Below the pieces are notes generated by a model, which saw only the letters and a program-made list of their open reading frames with translations, was not told where the DNA came from and made no database searches. The position numbers and the translations under genes were made by a program. Below are positions 24,301-33,700 of a DNA stretch of 49,767 nucleotides, piece by piece (position 1 is the stretch's first letter; the number at the start of each line of letters is the position of its first letter). Source of the stretch: CAZJYI01 sp964550025 (GTDB lineage Bacteria; Verrucomicrobiota; Kiritimatiellia; UBA8416; CAYOBW01); contig CAZJYI010000080.1 in the NCBI GenBank assembly GCA_964550025.1, forward strand, positions 1-49,767, written 5' to 3'.

Positions 24301-27300
24301 CGCGACACCCGGTCCCGAATCGGAGACGTACACCTATGACGGCTACGACCGCCGCGTTGGAATCACGCTTCGCGACGGTAGCACTCAGTCTGCTGCCTTC
24401 GACCCGGCCGGCCTTCGTGTTCGCCAGGAGTTTCGCGGTCCTGCCCAGTCGGGAGGGTCGAACGTGCTTCTGGCCGCCCGGGACTACCTTCACGACGAGG
24501 GGGGGCGACCGTTCCAGGTTGACCGCGAGCTGTTCCTGCCCGCCGGCGTTACGCTGAGCAACGCCGCGGCCACGCTTGTTGACGGGCCGCTCACGCCGGG
24601 GGACAGCCGCGTTTCCCGGCGCTACGAGTACGATGCGCTGGGGCGGCGCACGTATCGCGTGGAAGACACCGCGGCTGTCTACAGCTTCAAGTACGACGGT
24701 GCGAACCGGCTTCGCGAGGTCCGACTTCCGCTCGTGGACAACACCACGCCCGGTGGTCCGTATTTCACGCAAGAGGCGTTTACCTACGATGCCAACAACA
24801 ACCGCATTCGCTCCGACGTTACCCACGCCAATCCTGGAGGATCACAGCCGCTCGAACTGACCACGCACTATGTTTATGACGCACTGAACCGGATGGTACG
24901 CACCACGCGGCCGATGGGGCGCACCGACTACAACGAGTACGACAGCCGCGGCAACCTGGTGGCGACCTATGATGCCCGTGCCGACGAAATCTCCGACCCC
25001 CTCGGTGTCTACACCAACGGAGACATCAACACCTACGGCAATCCCGTGCGCTACGCGTATGACGGGATGGGCCGTTGCTGGCTGACGCAGATCGAATTGC
25101 TCGAATACGCGTACGGCGGGCAGCCGCCTGAGACGAATGCCTACAATCCCGATGGTCTGGTGAGCCTTCTTGCCGAATATGACGCCAACAGCAGGATTGA
25201 CGCCCGCTCCGACGACAACGGCAATACCACGCGGTACACGTACGACTCCCTCAATCGGCTCGTCCGCCATACGAACGCCGACGGCGGCGTTCGTACTATG
25301 ACCTATAGCGGTGACCACGACCTCATTGGGATGGTGGATGAGAATGGCACGCAACACACGTTCGTGCGCAGCGCGTTGGGGAAAATGATGGGCCACACTC
25401 TTGTGCCGGCGCCGGGCAAGACGATACCCGGCACGTCCCTGCCCATGCTTGTCGGGACGCGCAGCCGGGCGTTCAAGTACGACGGGCTCTCGCGATTGGT
25501 CGAGTGTATCGACCGGAACGAACCCGGTGATGCCGATGACGACTGGGGCGTGCATCTGAAGTACGATTCGCTGGGACGCCTGGTGGAGGACGTGCAGAAC
25601 GGTTTCGCCGTGACGAGCGGTTACGAGGCCGACAACCGCGTGGAGCTGCATTACCCCGGTAGTGATCGCATCGTGCACCGCGGTCACGACGCACACGGCC
25701 AGATCACCGGCATATCGAATGCCACGGTCTTTACCGTCATAAGAGAGGTGTTGGGCGTGTTGGACTGCGTGCCCCGCAGCGTCGCGCTGAACACCGACGC
25801 CGCGGTCATCGAGCATGAGTACGGGCCGTGCGGCTGTCCCATGTCGGCTACCTGCACGGCCGGTGGAAAGGGTATTGGAACGCACACCTTGGACCGGGAC
25901 CGCAACAGCTCCGTTTTCGTGGTTGATCGGATGCTCACGGGCGATGGTCCGGGGGGCTTCCACCAGGAGCGGCGGACGGATCTGAATTCCAACAACGCCC
26001 TCACATCCGAGAGCCTGCTGCAGGAGGCCGGGATCGCCGGTTGGTCCTGGCTGTCACAGGAGTTCAGCCTTGATGGCGCGAACGTTCCGCGCATGTGGAC
26101 GGCGGAGTTGCAGGGATCGGCCGGGGGCTATTCCAGGACGAATCGCACGGATAGCCACAGCATGTACGAGTCGCCGAGGAAGCACGACGAAGACAGGTTC
26201 TTCAACGCGAGCCCGGGCACCGGCCTCCGGACGAAGGACGGGCGCTTCATCTACCAGTACGACGGCCTCAACCGTCTGCGCGTTGTCCGGTCCGTGGCGG
26301 ACAGCAACGTGGTTGCGCGTTATGCCTACGACGCGACGCCCTTCGTTTTCGGTGGGCGCCGTGTCGAGAAGCGTGTGACCAACGCCGCGCCGCACGACGG
26401 TACGACTCGCTTCTACTGGGACCGAATGCACACCATCGAGGAACGCACCGTGACCGGAAGCGTGGAACGGCTTTCGCAGCAGTACGTGTATGGCGGCATG
26501 ATGGACGAGGTCCTCGTCACGGACCGCGACACGGATGCCGATGGCGTGCTTGACCGCCTGTACTTCCTGATGCGCGACTACAACAACAACGTCATTCACC
26601 TGGTGTCGAATACCGGCACGAACCGGGAGAGCTACCTCTACGGCATGTATGGCATCCCGACCGTGCATGACGGGCAGACCCTCGCGGAACTTGGCCATTT
26701 CAGCCCGGCCGGCAATCCCTATCTTTTTGCGGGGCGGCGGTATGAACCGGAGACCGGCCTCTACTACTACCGTGCCCGGTACTACGACCCGCGCGGCGGA
26801 GAGTTCCTCACGCGAGACCCGCTTGGTGTATGGGGCGACGCTCGCAGTATCGGCAACCCCATGGCCTACGTCGCCCACAACCCCTGGAACAGCCGTGACC
26901 CCTCCGGGCTCAACGAGGACGACTGGCGGATCTACTACGGCTCTTCCGGTGGGCCGGGCATCGAGTACACCTACGACGACGAGGGAAGGCTCTGCGCCCG
27001 GACGGCTACACCAGCCGTGGGGCCTCCCATGGGCAGCCCGAGCGAAGAGGATCCGGGCCCCGAGCCGCCACCTGTGCCGGGGCCGGGCGGACCGGGCTCG
27101 CCCTCGCTTCCCGACAGTGGCCAGGATCCGCCCCCGGCGATTCCCCACACGTTCTCGTCCGGCTTTCCGTCGGGCACGCTGCTCCTGCCGGCTATTGGCG
27201 GAGACCACCAGTACAAGCTGTGGAGCAGGTGGGCACTCGATAAGGAAGAGGAAGAGGAACGGGAGAACCCTCCGTGCGTGGGAGTCTACGGGGATAACTC

Positions 27301-27583
27301 TTACTATGGCGCGGATTGGTACGAATACCCGGCCACTGAGCACTATCTCCGACCGCCCCACACCCGCGATGACTACTGCAAAGATGCCGTGTACGGGGGA
27401 AACTGCAACTGCGGCAAGCGGCACGCGATGGACCAATGCGAGGCGGTCTGGGTTGAAGACGACGCCGAAAGCTGGAACACCGTCGGCGGCCAGTTCAGGG
27501 TCATTCTGGAGGAAGGCGGAAAGGGCCTCGATGAGCTGGACGAGTGGTTCGGCCCGGATGACGAGGACGCAGGGAACGAATAG
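21338..27583 (+). CDS. Giant exported RHS/YD-repeat protein
   Basis: A 2081-residue protein starting at GTG behind a GGAGGTG site. Order: signal peptide (about 1-31), a beta domain, a fibronectin-III-like domain (about 125-210), a DUF6531-like RHS start (about 213-310, RTDMTVRGRRAGFAFSRTYR), a very long run of YD repeats (YEYDxxGN, YTYDxxNRL), and the RHS core near 1795-1830 (YLFAGRRYEPETGLYYYRAR, YYDPRGGEFLTRDPLG). After DPSGL (about 1857) comes a unique 220-residue tail: a Pro/Gly linker, then a C-terminal region with CKDAVYGGNCNCGKRH and CEAVW cysteines and an acidic end. A Cys-rich insert (EYGPCGCPMSATC) sits near residue 1490. RHS proteins form shells around a C-terminal effector; the tail matches no toxin I know, and no small immunity-like gene follows. 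Confidence 0.88.
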   Translation: MKCSRLAMLAVVVGLAGLVLILMAPVWPALADKGSPAAPRLTSILSDTGAVVEVRWSGVTSLAYVVQASTGLVGAVWVPLGTNTYRGGGFLFSDEDAANLDGRFYRVAWMVDTNDTIGPTWPGGSPVSVSGETPGSVLLTWVACPDDTGIACYGIYLGDRLVAAAPGGTTSVVVNGLGPGQEYVFTVEACDVGGNVTTTGPDITTHTRLQPEPARNPSLGIDSSDNPGSLLLHSGEYIKRRTDMTVRGRRAGFAFSRTYRSNREESGPLGYGWDANVFARVEEQPDGDVLWFPGDGRAFRFGKRPGNRYESPPGIYAKLKAGDTGLVLRTPAGTKYYFDTQGRIATRRDRIGNTLQYRYTVSRLSSVIDEFGREITFAYDGSERLASITDFTGRQVVYTYDAHGNLVAVRSPIVTGTPHGNDFPAGKTERYEYDIANPDPHLAHNMVQVIAPNEVADGSLTARELMAYGQAGNDYDRVLFREVGGKSASGVNAGGTLAYVYDLAPAGAPAGTVSRTTVTDRNNNVCEYYHDAAGRCLRAIDDPNGISAVHTMAYNGHGELVERTLPEGNRRVYEYDAANADRFQQGNLLSLTRFPDAVRGGDQARIRISYTYEPLCNRVLTRTGPRGNDPAYVPPNGGAWSVSRYTATYTYDYQEAATAPPEATEWDITVPPALLNKGDANDDGRTNQAMGNRIRCDGPTVNLPAGSNQALAEGDTQQEVVTRWSYNDFGQRTRAEDPRGNINTFSYYPESDPDGDGHDPIAGRDNSTGGYRSGQVTDAVAGPRRQDAYDPAAAANAYTYDRRGNIVVRTDGRGNEWRGTYNQLDQLVQTEAPRVDAGQAHGYLRRTSFDANNNVVTTSVENVTTATDHLPVAGTPAWFQYSADYDILGSVIETTRDARRDPVIPASAQPELLTTQYEYDGNRNLVRIRSPLAVAGTDTNNAVRYTYDRLDRRVAVRRGEGSAEESTWTYAYDANGNRIGWTDGEDNDATPGPESETYTYDGYDRRVGITLRDGSTQSAAFDPAGLRVRQEFRGPAQSGGSNVLLAARDYLHDEGGRPFQVDRELFLPAGVTLSNAAATLVDGPLTPGDSRVSRRYEYDALGRRTYRVEDTAAVYSFKYDGANRLREVRLPLVDNTTPGGPYFTQEAFTYDANNNRIRSDVTHANPGGSQPLELTTHYVYDALNRMVRTTRPMGRTDYNEYDSRGNLVATYDARADEISDPLGVYTNGDINTYGNPVRYAYDGMGRCWLTQIELLEYAYGGQPPETNAYNPDGLVSLLAEYDANSRIDARSDDNGNTTRYTYDSLNRLVRHTNADGGVRTMTYSGDHDLIGMVDENGTQHTFVRSALGKMMGHTLVPAPGKTIPGTSLPMLVGTRSRAFKYDGLSRLVECIDRNEPGDADDDWGVHLKYDSLGRLVEDVQNGFAVTSGYEADNRVELHYPGSDRIVHRGHDAHGQITGISNATVFTVIREVLGVLDCVPRSVALNTDAAVIEHEYGPCGCPMSATCTAGGKGIGTHTLDRDRNSSVFVVDRMLTGDGPGGFHQERRTDLNSNNALTSESLLQEAGIAGWSWLSQEFSLDGANVPRMWTAELQGSAGGYSRTNRTDSHSMYESPRKHDEDRFFNASPGTGLRTKDGRFIYQYDGLNRLRVVRSVADSNVVARYAYDATPFVFGGRRVEKRVTNAAPHDGTTRFYWDRMHTIEERTVTGSVERLSQQYVYGGMMDEVLVTDRDTDADGVLDRLYFLMRDYNNNVIHLVSNTGTNRESYLYGMYGIPTVHDGQTLAELGHFSPAGNPYLFAGRRYEPETGLYYYRARYYDPRGGEFLTRDPLGVWGDARSIGNPMAYVAHNPWNSRDPSGLNEDDWRIYYGSSGGPGIEYTYDDEGRLCARTATPAVGPPMGSPSEEDPGPEPPPVPGPGGPGSPSLPDSGQDPPPAIPHTFSSGFPSGTLLLPAIGGDHQYKLWSRWALDKEEEEERENPPCVGVYGDNSYYGADWYEYPATEHYLRPPHTRDDYCKDAVYGGNCNCGKRHAMDQCEAVWVEDDAESWNTVGGQFRVILEEGGKGLDELDEWFGPDDEDAGNE

Positions 27584-27708
27584 GACCTTGGAACAAGGGG
27601 GATACGACAAAGCGCTGTACATTCTGAACCGTACCCTATATTATATTCCGCTATTCTATAGAGAATCTGCTGCAGTGGCGTGACGCTAGTCTACTAGGGG
27701 GGGTCAGG
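27584..27708. other. AT-rich gap before the 3092-aa gene
   Basis: This 125-base gap contains an AT-rich island (ccctatattatattccgcta near 27631-27650) in otherwise GC-rich DNA, followed by a GGGGGGGTCAGG ribosome site. It probably holds the promoter of the next gene. TATATT, TATAGA and similar hexamers are present, but no -35/-10 pair stands out. Confidence 0.4.
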
Positions 27709-30700
27709 ATGAATCGTTTCACGCGGCTTTGTGTGCTCTTCAGCGCCTTGACGATCATTGCGTTGGGGCCGGCATTGAGGGCCGAACACCAGTCTGGAAC
27801 GGATCCCGGCGGCGGCTCGGTGTTCGGGTTTGCCGACATCACCACCTCGAACGGATCCCCGTGGTTCTCCTGGTCCAGCGTCGAGGGCCGGCTGTACGAA
27901 GTGCAGAGATCCAGCAGCGGGACAAGCGGACCGTTCGTCGCCGTGGCGTCGCATATCGCGGCTACGCCGCCCACCAACACGTACTATGACACCGCTGTCT
28001 CGGGGCACGGCAAGATCTGGTACCGCATCGCCATCGGTCACGGGGGCGGAGGCAACCCGGTCACTACGGTAGACTACGCCGTCTATTCCCATCTGCAGGC
28101 CGATGCGTCGACCGGTGGCACGGTCGACGTAAGTGGGGCGTGGTTTCCCGACGGGGAGCTGGCGACAGTGGGTGCGATGGCGAATCCGGGGCATGCCTTC
28201 ACCGGGTGGTCGGGCGACGCGATCTCATCGGACAACCCGCTGCGACTGACGATGACGCGGGCATATGCAGTCACGGCGGACTTTTCGCGCATTGCGTTGC
28301 CGACCGTGAGCAACGGCCCCGGAGCCACTCCGGGAATCGGCCGGGCGGCGCTCAACGGGTTGCTGACAGGGGCCGCCGCCCGGGTCCGCGTGTTTTGGGG
28401 GACCACGGACGGCGGAACGGACGCCGACGCCTGGGAGCATGTAAGTCTGCTGGGATGGCGGCCGGAGGGCGCGTTCTCGGTGGATACGGGAGCGGGCGTG
28501 GACTGGGGGCGTGCATTCACCGGTACGGACGTCGGTTCTCCGGCCCATGCGGGCAGCACGAGCGCATCGGGCGGCACCTGGACGGTCACGGGCGGCGGGG
28601 CCGACATCTGGGGGCCGGCGGATAGCTGCCACTACGCTCATGCGCCTGTCCGCGGGGACTTCGATGTTCACTGCCGCGTCCACCGCTTTTCGGGTGGGAT
28701 CAACCAGTGGCGCAAAGGCGGGATCATGGCGCGTCAGTCTCTGCACGAGGGGAGCAGAAACGTCTTCGTGGCCAGGACGCCGGCACCGTCGCAGGGGCGC
28801 GTTCTCTTTCACTGGCGGACCCTCGACGGACAAGGTTCCGCGATGTACAGCGACACCGGTCTGACGGCGCCGTACTACTGGCTGAGATTGAAGCGGGAGG
28901 GCAACACCTTCAGCGGTTATTGGGCTGACGACATCGGAGGCGCACGGGGGCCGTGGACGCAGATAGGCCACGATCGCGATGTCGGGATGGATAGGGAAAT
29001 CCGGCTTGGCCTGGCCGTGACGGCCCACGAGAACTCGACGCTGACCTCATGCGGCTTCGATGGATTTGCCAGCTCCGAACAAGCGCCCGAGTTGTTGTAC
29101 GGTGTACGGTACTACTATCGGACCTACGCAACCAACGCCTTTGGTGAGGACTGGGCGGACACGGCGGCCACGTTCACGACGGTCGCGCCCGGGGGGCGCG
29201 GGGAGACCGGCTTGGTTGTGCGGAGCTACGATGAAGCCTATGGCGAGGCGCTGCTTGCCCCGATCTCGAACCTCATCGTGCTGGCGGCCGACGCCACCAA
29301 CGTACACACGGGCACCATCGACTACCCGCCCCACGGCAACATCACCTCGAACTTCCCGGCGCTGACGAGTCCGGACAGGTTCGCGCTCCTGTGGCAGGGG
29401 GTGTTCCTGGGTGCGAGTACGGGCGCAACCTACACATTCGGCACGGCCAGCGACGATGGCAGCATGATCTACTTCGACCTGAACGCCGACGGTGACTTCG
29501 ACGATACGGGGGAGTTGGTCGTCGACAACAACGGATTCCATGGACTGGTGAGGCGTACGGGAACCGTGACCGTCACCGGGGATACCGCCATTGCTATCGG
29601 CTTCTTCGAAATGGGCGGCGGCGAGGCCATGCAGGCGCGCTGGCGCGAGGGCGGCGGATGGAACTGGGAGGAGCTGTTCGTGTTGGACTGCGGATCCGGC
29701 GATTTCATGACCGGTTCCGGCGTGGGCGTCAGCATTGAGAACCAGCCTGTCTCCAACGTGACGGAAACGACGGCAACGCTCAACGGTGTGCTGTACGCCC
29801 CGGGATCGGTCTTCGACGTTCACGTCTACTGGGGGCCAATGGATGGCGGAACCGATCCGCACGCGTGGTCCAACATCGCTCTCGTGGGTTCCTATGCGGA
29901 CGCAGAAACGGCACACCTGAGCTTTGACGCCGTGAACCTGGCGCCCGGAACGTCGTACTACTACGCTTTCCGAGCGGGCAACGCCTGCGCCGATCTGTGG
30001 GCACTGCCCAGCGCTACGTTTCGCACGGACGCGCCTCCGCCGTCGCCCCTGGTCATCAATGAGTTCCTGGCTGACAACGAAGCGACACTCCTGGACGGAG
30101 ACGGCGATGCTTCCGACTGGATTGAGGTCTACAACGCCGTGCCGCACGCGGTCGACCTTTCGGGTTGGGCGTTGACCGACGATGCGGACGAGCTTCAGAA
30201 GTGGCTCTTCCCCCCCGGTACGATGCTGTCTCCCGGAGGGTACCTGGTCGTGTTTGCCTCGGGCAAGGGTGGCGCCGGGCCGGGCCATGAGCTGCACACC
30301 AACTTCCGGCTGAGCTCTGCCGGCGAGTACCTGGGGCTGGTTGCACCCGACGGCGTCACGATCGTCTCGGAGTACGCCCCGCACTACCCGGGACAGTTCC
30401 CCGACATCTCCTACGGTATCGGCTTGGATTCGAGCCTGCAGTATTTCTCGGTGCCGACTCCCGGCGGTCCGAACATCGTGAGTCCGCCGGGCCCTGCGGT
30501 TTCCGTGCACGACGTGGCCGTACTCGAAGGGGACAGCGGATGGACGCACGCGGAGTTTGCCGTCACACTGGCGGCGGCCGGCGCGGAAACGGCGACGGTT
30601 CACTATGCGACCGCCGACGGTGACGCGACCGCGGACGCCGATTACATGTCGCGAAACGGAGTGCTGACCTTTGCGCCGGGGCAGACGAACGCACACGTCC

Positions 30701-33700
30701 TCGTTCCGGTCAGGGGTGACGTGGACGATGAGGGTGCCTCCGAGAGCTTCCGGCTCAACCTGTTCCATGCCGTCAACTGCGTGGTCGACGACGGATCGGC
30801 TACGGGCACGATCCTGGACGACGACATGCTCCTGAACGACTGGCGCCACAGCATGCGGATTGTTTTCGACGGCTACACGGGCAGCGACACTCTGAGCAAC
30901 TTCCCGGCCCTGGTGGTACTGGGCGAGAGCCTGCCCGGATTCTCGTACGAACAATTTGCGTCCGCCACCGGCGGCGATCTGCGTTTCACGGATGACGATG
31001 AGACCATGCTGCTGAACTACGAGATCGAGCACTGGGGTGGAGATACGGGGCCGAGCTACGTTTGGGTCCAGGTGCCCGAGCTTGCGGGAACGAGCACGGC
31101 GATCCGGGCGTACTGGGGGAACCCGTTTGCGACCGTACCGCCTCCCTGCACGGCCAACGGCGCGACGTGGTCGGCCGAGTACCTTGGCGTGTGGCACATG
31201 GGGCAGACGAACGTGAGCGACTCGACCTCCGCGGGCAATGACGGCACGGCGCACGGCAACGTGACCGCGCCCGGCTGCATCGCCGCCGGCCAGAGCTTCA
31301 GCAACGCCTATGTGTCGATTCCCAACGAAGCGCATTTCGATTGCTACGACAGGATCACCGCGTCCGCCTGGGTAAAGGTGACGGAGGGCTGGCGTGTTTC
31401 CTGGCAGGCGTTCATGAGCAAAGGTGGCGACCAGGGCCAGGGATGGTTGCTGCGGCGGTGGAGCAATCGGTCATATGGTACCTTCACCGTGCGAGGCACC
31501 TCTGGAATGGATGATCCCCAGGGCAGCACCGACCTCGGTGACGGCGAGTGGCACCACATCGCCGGCGTCTTCGATGGCAACACGCGACACTTCTACGTGG
31601 ATGGCAGAGTGGACTCCGGTATCGTTGACACCGGCACGATTGCCCGAACCGACTACCCTGTCTTCATCGGGGCCGCGATGAACCAACACATCCGTCACCG
31701 GGGGGGCATCGACGAAGTACGCATTGAGCACGCCTCCCGTTCCACCGACTGGATCCGGGCCTGTTGGCTCAATCAGGCGTCCAATCATACGTTCGGCAGC
31801 TATGGCGAGGTTGTCGGCGGGGAGCTCGACAGCGACGGCGACGGACTGCCCGACTGGTGGGAATTCCTGTACTTCGGTGACCCGATCATCGCGGAACCCG
31901 ACGCGGACATCGACATGGACGGGATGAGCAACCTGGCCGAGTACGTGGCCGGGACCATTCCCGTGGACGCGCATTCCCGTCTCCGCTTCACCGACGTAAG
32001 GACGGCGTTGGGCGTTCCAGAGTTCTCGTGGTCGAGCGTGAGCAACAGGCACTACGCCGTGGACCTGTCGCAGAGCGGGACGGGAGGCGTCTTCTCGGCC
32101 GTTGCCGGCGTTCCGGCTACGCCGCCGGCCAACACGTATCGCGACGCATCTCCGCCGGCGAGCGGCGAGTTGTGCTACCGGGTGGTTGTTCGTCGCGGGG
32201 GGATCGAAGCGGTCTCCGTTGATTTTGCGGAGTACGTTCACGTGAACATCGGCGTCCATGGCGCCGGGAGTGTTGACCGTCCCGGCGGGTGGTTCGTGCG
32301 CGGAGGCGAGGCCATGTTCACCGCTACCCCGGCCCCCGGACACCGCTTTGTCGAGTGGACGGGCGATGTTGCCTCCACGAACAGGCGGTTGACGGTCACC
32401 ATGGACCGGCCGCGGTCGATCGTTGCCCGTTTCGCCGCGGCCGCTCCCTCGATCTCGGGCGAGGTGCTTTACTCGGGAATGCACACGGGGACGGTCCAGG
32501 TCTCCGCCACGTCCGTCTCGGGATTCATGAACTACGTTGTGTCGCTCGACGGACCCGGTCCTTACGCCATCGACGACGTGCACGCCGTCGATGGCACCGT
32601 GAGCGGTCAGCCGGCCGACGATGTGCCGTTGTCGTACGGGACGTCGTTCGGCGTCATGAACAACCAGACCGGGGAACAGGACGTGGTGATCATGGGCGCC
32701 GTCCCGCTCACGCCGTTCATGGACCTTCCCATTCAGCCGGGGATGAACTACCTGGGATACCCCTATCCCGTGGACGATGTCTCCTGGGAAGAGACGGCTT
32801 TGGCCCTGGAAAGCCCGGTCGGGTCGAGGCTGTTCCTGTGGGATGCGTCCAACGGCGTGTTCCGCACGCATACCCGCACGGGAGACGGCTGGTTCCCAGC
32901 GAATGCGCGCCTACGGATTGCCGAGGGCTTCGTCTACGTCCAGGCCGGTGACGCGGTGACCAATTGGCACGTGCCGATACCCTACGATCTCGACAGCCTG
33001 CCCGCGGCGCCGCCCAGCGGGAAACCGGCGACGGATGCGCTGAAAGGCGGCACGTACGCGTTGCTGCACTCGACCTCTCTGTCCGGACCCTTCGTCTCAG
33101 TGGGAAAGAAGGTCACCGCGGACGCGCTGAAGGGCAACGTAGCCGGCATGTCCGACGATCCCAGCGGCTTCTTCCAACTGGCTTCCCTCGAGGCGAAATC
33201 CAAACTGAGCATCCCCGGCATTGTGGGCTACACGGCCAAGACACTGGCGCCGGGAACGAGGATGTTGCTGACGGACTGTTTCTTCGACCTCGATACCCCG
33301 GGAGTGCCCAGAACCGTCAGTGAGCTCTTCGCAAATCAGCTCACCGGTGCGGACCAGCCGGCATCGTCGGATCAGGTTGAGCTGTTCAACCCGCAGGAGC
33401 GGGCGCCCACGCGTCTGTGGCGCAACAGGCACGGGCACTGGCATACGGTGGCGCAAACGCCCTCGTACGACGTTCGTGCCTTCATGGATGCCGATCGCAA
33501 CGGTGTCCGGGACGCGTGGGACCCACAAGGCCACCATGTCGGCAACCCTGTGGCGCCCGCGGGCGGCGCCACCGGAGTCGACGTCGTGCTCGGCGCTCCA
33601 GGCTTGCGGTTGGCCGTGCATGCGCATCCGGCGAGGCACGGAACGCCACGCCCCTATGGCTACGGCACTCACCTCGTGGCCCCGGGCACGGTGATGACCG

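Noticed and set aside
29047..31335. A 762-codon minus-strand frame inside the 3092-aa gene.
   Set aside because: It is a codon-bias shadow of a GC-rich gene; the plus strand carries continuous recognisable domains over the same bases.
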